Source of the DNA: Betaproteobacteria bacterium
GTDB taxonomy: Bacteria; Pseudomonadota; Gammaproteobacteria; Burkholderiales; SG8-41
Length of the DNA: 63,756 nt
Direction: 5' to 3'
NCBI GenBank assembly: GCA_021732605.1
Contig: JAKFUS010000051.1
Coordinates: 1 to 63,756, forward strand
Within the stretch, counting starts at the first letter, position 1. Each line of letters starts with the position of its first letter. The notes below the pieces were generated by a model. It ran no database searches. It saw only the letters and a program-made list of their open reading frames with translations, and had not been told where the DNA came from. A program made the position numbers and the translations under genes. This document shows positions 60,060 to 63,756 of the stretch, in pieces.

Positions 60060-62186
60060 TCAACCGATCTTGGCGAGGTCGCGGGCAAGCGCAGCCAGCG
60101 CCGCTGACCAGTCGCCTTGCATGGATTGGCGGTAGATGCGGAATCCCGGAAACCACGGTGAGCTGTTGCCGTCATGCATCCAGCGCCATTCCGCGGGATT
60201 CGGTACCAGTACACGTGCTGCGCGCCCCGTGGCTGCGCGCAGATGCATGTTGGTGTTACTCACCCCCACATAGTCATCCAGCAGTTCCAGCAAGGCCAGC
60301 ATGTCCTCGAGATGATCATTCACGGTACTGCAATCGGCGACGGAGCGTTGGCATGCAGCGGAGAGCGCGTTGATTTCTGCCGGCACGGGGTGGCGTTGCA
60401 ATGCGATCAGGGTGCCGCGGCAACCGCGCAGCGCGGTTCCCAGCGCAGCGATGGGCAGTTTCTTGCTGAGCACCCAGTCTGCGCCGACCTGATCACTCGC
60501 GGCAGTACCGGCGCGCCAGGTGATGCCGACGTACGGCGGCGGGCCGGCCAGGCGCAGCTGTTCCCGCATGCGTTGTACGGCATCGGGCAACGCAGAAATA
60601 CGCAGGGTGGCCACAGGTGGTGGAAACCAGACGCTGTTTCGCATCGGGAAATCACGGAGGGCCGGAAGCGGTGCTGAGGGTTTGATCGGCGATGACGGGC
60701 AAGGCTCGAGCGCGTGCGGCAGGTCGCCGCAGAAGATCTGCACATCGGCGCCTTCCGGCGGTGGCGCGGTATCGGCCTGCACGTCGTCTGCAACGCGCGC
60801 GCGCCGGATCAGTTCAGCAATCTTTGCGCTGGCATAAACCGTCACGCGCGCCCCCCGCGCCTTCAGCAGCGGTAGCTGGCGCAGGAAAAACAGTTCATCC
60901 CCCAGCCCCTGTTCACGGCGCACCAGTACCTGCTTGCCGGACAGGTCGGTCGGCAGCACCTGCGTGATGTCAGCCTGACGCCACTTTTCCGACAGGCGCA
61001 CGAAGGCCGGCCGGCTGCGATAGGCGGACCATCCGTCGGCGAACATGCCATGGGCAAGATAAATCATGCTCAACAGTTGTTTCAGTGCCAGTGCGTCCGG
61101 CTCGAGATCGGCGGCAACCGTCAATACACGCAGTCCACCCAACAAGTGCCCGCATTCCACCAGCGCACCGCCGAAGCTGCGCCGGGCTACGGGATCCCCG
61201 GGGGCAAGCGCCGCCGCAGTTTGATAGGCCTCCAGTGCCTGTGCCAGTTTGCCCTGCTGACCGAGGGCGGCGCCGAGGAAGCGGTAGGCCTCCGGCACGT
61301 TCTGCGTGCGTGTCATCAGCGCATGACATTCCTGCTCGGCCTGGCTGAAACGCCCGTCATCAATCAACACCGAGATCAGGTTCAGTCGCGGCGGCACCCA
61401 ATCGGGTTGCGCCTGGATGCATTCGCGATAGCTGGATTCCGCGGCAATGAATTGCAATTGTCCATGCAAGGCCGAGCCGAGGCTCAAGCGCGCATCAATG
61501 TCCGTGGGTGTAATGCGCAGCGCCGTACGATAACTATGCTCTGCATCGCGCAGTCGTTGCAGGTTGCGCTGCATGTTGCCGAGGTTGTACCAGAGGGCAG
61601 ATTCGAGTGGAAAGCGCTCCGTCAGCCGCAACATCAGCGGTTCTGCTTCAGCGGCCCGTCCCTGTTGCGCCAGCGCGATAGCCGCGCCCTGGGCATAGGC
61701 CCAATGCGCCGGCGCGAGACGGTGAGCCCGGCGGTAGCTTTGATGGGCGTCGGCGTGGCGCCCGGCGATGGCATAGGCCTGGGCGAGGTTGCCGAGAATG
61801 GCAGGATTTTTTTTCGCCAGCCGTGCTGCCTGCTCCAGTTCCGTCACGGCTTCCGGGATCTGCCCGGTCTGCAGCAGGGCCAGCCCCAGCAAATTCCGGG
61901 CGCCGGGATGGGTGGGTGCAAGCCTTACTGCGGTCCGACCTTCCGCAAGCGCCATGGGCCAATCGCTCTGGTTCAGGGCGGTTTCTCCACGGTGTAATGC
62001 CTGGCGCAGCTGATGTTCGTCGGGCAAGAATCTAACCCATTGTTTTATTTGATAATTAAATGAGGTATTGGGCTGTGGGCCCGGCAAAATTATACCCCGT
62101 CCTCCCGCTTCATTATGGGTATGGCCGGGCGGCTGCGAGTCTTGGGCAAAGCATTCTTGCCGTTGCAAATAAGAGACAATAGTCAT
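60060..62186 (-). CDS. TPR protein with C-terminal glycosyltransferase-like domain
   Basis: About 708 residues. TPR repeats run from about residue 60 to 380 (ARNLLGLALLQTGQIPEAVT, AILGNLAQAYAIAGRHADAH, LWYNLGNMQRNLQRLRDAEH and more). A Rossmann-like part follows (GKQVLVRREQGLGDELFFLR), then a second domain ending with DDYVGVSNTNMHLRAATGRA and AEWRWMHDG, like heptosyltransferase-type GT-B enzymes fused to TPRs. It may glycosylate a protein or envelope polymer. The start is unsure: ATG 62186 or TTG 62027. The upstream gap is shared with porin 3. Confidence 0.75.
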   Translation of the reverse strand: MTIVSYLQRQECFAQDSQPPGHTHNEAGGRGIILPGPQPNTSFNYQIKQWVRFLPDEHQLRQALHRGETALNQSDWPMALAEGRTAVRLAPTHPGARNLLGLALLQTGQIPEAVTELEQAARLAKKNPAILGNLAQAYAIAGRHADAHQSYRRAHRLAPAHWAYAQGAAIALAQQGRAAEAEPLMLRLTERFPLESALWYNLGNMQRNLQRLRDAEHSYRTALRITPTDIDARLSLGSALHGQLQFIAAESSYRECIQAQPDWVPPRLNLISVLIDDGRFSQAEQECHALMTRTQNVPEAYRFLGAALGQQGKLAQALEAYQTAAALAPGDPVARRSFGGALVECGHLLGGLRVLTVAADLEPDALALKQLLSMIYLAHGMFADGWSAYRSRPAFVRLSEKWRQADITQVLPTDLSGKQVLVRREQGLGDELFFLRQLPLLKARGARVTVYASAKIAELIRRARVADDVQADTAPPPEGADVQIFCGDLPHALEPCPSSPIKPSAPLPALRDFPMRNSVWFPPPVATLRISALPDAVQRMREQLRLAGPPPYVGITWRAGTAASDQVGADWVLSKKLPIAALGTALRGCRGTLIALQRHPVPAEINALSAACQRSVADCSTVNDHLEDMLALLELLDDYVGVSNTNMHLRAATGRAARVLVPNPAEWRWMHDGNSSPWFPGFRIYRQSMQGDWSAALAALARDLAKIG

Positions 62187-62324
62187 AATTAATGGTTTTT
62201 CCCGGCGCAAAAACTGGTTTGTGTGACTTACGTCCCAGATAATTCACCTGAATCCGCAGCGCAAGCGTGGAGACGACACGCCTCCAAGCATTTGGGGCGT
62301 CATTTCAATCCAGAGGAGAAATTT

Positions 62325-63500
62325 ATGCAAAAGAAAGTGATCGCGATCGCCGTTGCCGGCGCGCTGGCCGCGCCCGCAGTGGCGATGGCACAGAGCAGTA
62401 CCGTGAGCGTATTCGGTAATTTGTATGTGGAATATGCTTTTATCAATTCGGGTCGCGCCATTAACGGCGTCGACACGGCCAATGTCGATCTGCTGCAAAC
62501 CGGTGGTTCGGAAATCGGCTTCAGGGGCGAAGAGAAACTGGGCGGCGGCATATCGGCCTGGTTCCAGTGCGCCTCGACTGCCGACGTTCGCGGCCAGAAC
62601 GCAGACGGCTTTTGCGGCCGTAACAGCGCGGTTGGCCTGAAGGGTGGTTTCGGTAACCTGTTCGTCGGCGTCTGGGATACCCCGTTCAAGCGCTCGATCG
62701 GCAATGTCGGCGGCCGTGACACGGGCGTGTTCGGTACCGCGTTCCTGATCTCCGGCAATTCGACGACAACGGCCGACGGTACAAATGCCGGCGTGTTCAA
62801 GCGTCGCCAGACCAACTCCATCAACTACGACAGCCCGAGCTTCGGCGGTTTCCAGTTCATGGCGATGACCTCGTCCACCAACAGCTCGACTGCAACGACG
62901 ACGACTTCGGCCGGCGCCAAGCCGCGGATTATTTCGCTAGCTGGTTCGTACAAGGCAGGTCCTTTTGACCTGGCCGTGGGCTACGAGAAGCACACCAACG
63001 CTTACGCGAACGTCGCGCAGCCGGCCCTCGCCACCTTCGCCGGTGACGAAGAGGGTTACCACGTGTCAGCGTCGTACACGCTGCCGAGGGGCCTGAAGCT
63101 GGGTGCCACCTTCACCGAACAGAAAGCCGATACCGCGGCGGGCGCCAATGCCAAGGTCAAGGCGTACCACGTGGGTGCGGAGTGGAAATTCTCCGGACCG
63201 CACGGCGTAGCCCTCAGCTACACCGAAGCGGATGACGTGAAAGGCACGGTAGGCGCAGCGATGGGTTCGGGTGTAAATCCTGTGCGTCCGGCCGTCACCG
63301 CCGCCGACAACACCGGTGCGAAACTGTGGCAGATCCGCTACCTGCACGATCTGTCCAAGCGTACGCAAGCGCAGATCGGCTATGTCAGCCTGAAGAACGA
63401 CAGCGCGGCGGCCTATGACCTCGGTGGCCTGGCTTATGCCGCAACCGCCTCGGGTGCCAAGCAACGCGCAGTTGCAGTCAGCATTAGACACAGGTTCTAA
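62325..63500 (+). CDS. Outer-membrane porin 3
   Basis: 391 residues. The signal peptide is MQKKVIAIAVAGALAAPAVA with MAQ. The body is almost the same as porin 1 from SSTVSVFGNLYVEYAF through GYHVSASYTLPRGLKLGATF, then differs in the late loop (KGTVGAAMGSGVNPVRPAVT against a shorter segment in porin 1) and returns to identity at the C-terminus. ATG 62325 follows GAGGAG; a longer frame is rejected. It begins the third porin unit and is divergent from the TPR-glycosyltransferase gene. Confidence 0.93.
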   Translation: MQKKVIAIAVAGALAAPAVAMAQSSTVSVFGNLYVEYAFINSGRAINGVDTANVDLLQTGGSEIGFRGEEKLGGGISAWFQCASTADVRGQNADGFCGRNSAVGLKGGFGNLFVGVWDTPFKRSIGNVGGRDTGVFGTAFLISGNSTTTADGTNAGVFKRRQTNSINYDSPSFGGFQFMAMTSSTNSSTATTTTSAGAKPRIISLAGSYKAGPFDLAVGYEKHTNAYANVAQPALATFAGDEEGYHVSASYTLPRGLKLGATFTEQKADTAAGANAKVKAYHVGAEWKFSGPHGVALSYTEADDVKGTVGAAMGSGVNPVRPAVTAADNTGAKLWQIRYLHDLSKRTQAQIGYVSLKNDSAAAYDLGGLAYAATASGAKQRAVAVSIRHRF

Positions 63501-63535
63501 AGCAGCATCTCCGCAGCCACACGCGGAACTCAAAA

Positions 63536-63560
63536 CGGGCGCCTTTGGCGCCCGTTTTTT
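63536..63560. terminator. Terminator of porin 3
   Basis: CGGGCGCC, loop TTT, GGCGCCCG and a T-run, near-identical to those of porins 1 and 2. The convergent minus-strand gene stops at 63559-63561 inside the T-run. Confidence 0.9.
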
Positions 63561-63756
63561 ATGGGCGATCGCCGGCCTTCCCGGCGTGCAGACCGAGGAA
63601 CAGCGCCTCAAGGCTGCGCGTAAACGCAAGGGCATCAAACAGCGGCGAGTTGTCATGCGCGGCGATGATGCGCGTCTGGATGTGCTTGAGGGTCTCGGGA
63701 GAGGCGGCCAGCTCGCGTATTTTCTGTTCGTAAGCCGAGATGGAATCGGTGATCAG
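63559..63756 (-). CDS. C-terminal fragment of an O-GlcNAc transferase-like (SPINDLY/GT41) protein
   Basis: The last 65 codons of a gene that continues past the right edge. The peptide (SISAYEQKIRELAASPETLK, then NSPLFDALAFTRSLEALFLG) matches the C-terminal helices of bacterial GT41 TPR-glycosyltransferases, in which L..R.......PLFD...FTR.LE..Y/F is conserved. It lies downstream of porin 3 where modules 1 and 2 have the cysteine-rich gene, so a glycosyltransferase again neighbours a porin, but of a different subtype. Confidence 0.65.
   Translation of the reverse strand: MITDSISAYEQKIRELAASPETLKHIQTRIIAAHDNSPLFDALAFTRSLEALFLGLHAGKAGDRP

Noticed and set aside
62040-62062. Eighth copy of the AT-rich element (TTGTTTTATTTGATAATT)
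   Set aside because: Only part of the core matches and the TATG end is missing, so it could be chance AT-richness upstream of the TPR-glycosyltransferase.

Overview
The window looks like the chromosome of a GC-rich betaproteobacterium (Burkholderiales/Nitrosomonadales type), probably aerobic, polyhydroxybutyrate-making and piliated. Indicators are class I phaC, homodimeric aceE with single-lipoyl aceF, the ubiE / Tim44-like / ubiJ / ubiB cluster, phoBR, pilTU, 16-strand porins ending in Phe, the giant FAD/Fe-S oxidoreductase, and the GC-hairpin and heptamer repeats often seen in this class. No tRNA, rRNA or CRISPR array was seen.

Layout. 1-5162: a leucine/acyl-CoA catabolic group (HMG-CoA lyase end, methylglutaconyl-CoA hydratase-like protein, DsbA-fold isomerase, MerR regulator of LiuR type with two matching palindromes), then phaC and an enoyl-CoA hydratase. 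5340-9390: pyruvate dehydrogenase aceEF. 9490-14843: a housekeeping run nadD-rsfS-rlmH-maf-rng-cardiolipin synthase. 14932-19524: yggT-proC-yggS, divergent from pilT-pilU. 19715-21698: TauE permease and an FMN 2-hydroxy-acid dehydrogenase. 21683-25375: a small chromosomal integron, with an IntI integrase, an attI-side region with four 13-bp tandem repeats, a GNAT cassette, two complete BrnT/BrnA toxin-antitoxin cassettes and a third cassette whose toxin is frameshifted. Three attC sites are readable. 25380-49912: mostly housekeeping genes (RlmL-like methyltransferase, HemJ, NodIJ-type exporter, ferredoxin, nucleotide pyrophosphohydrolase, VanZ, DHH, Na+ symporter, ubiBJE, phoBR with a Pho box, HIT, DUF2817, giant FAD/Fe-S protein).

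50650-63756 is a region of tandem duplication and decay. First come EF-hand secreted proteins and aldo/keto reductase, with an intact pair plus truncated remnants of both. Then comes a porin / cysteine-rich protein / TPR-glycosyltransferase module: the first copy keeps only its porin intact, the second is complete, and a third porin is followed by the C-terminus of another glycosyltransferase that runs off the window. Porins 1 and 3 are almost identical over long stretches although a more diverged porin lies between them, which suggests gene conversion.

Three kinds of short repeat cut across the annotation. An AT-rich element of about 25-30 bp occurs seven times (twice inside coding sequence, once across two convergent stop codons). 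Tandem heptamers lie beside or inside genes. GC-rich hairpins include one translated in the AceF linker. The most distinctive findings are the integron with apparently leaderless toxin cassettes, the dispersed AT-rich element and the decaying porin/glycosyltransferase array.
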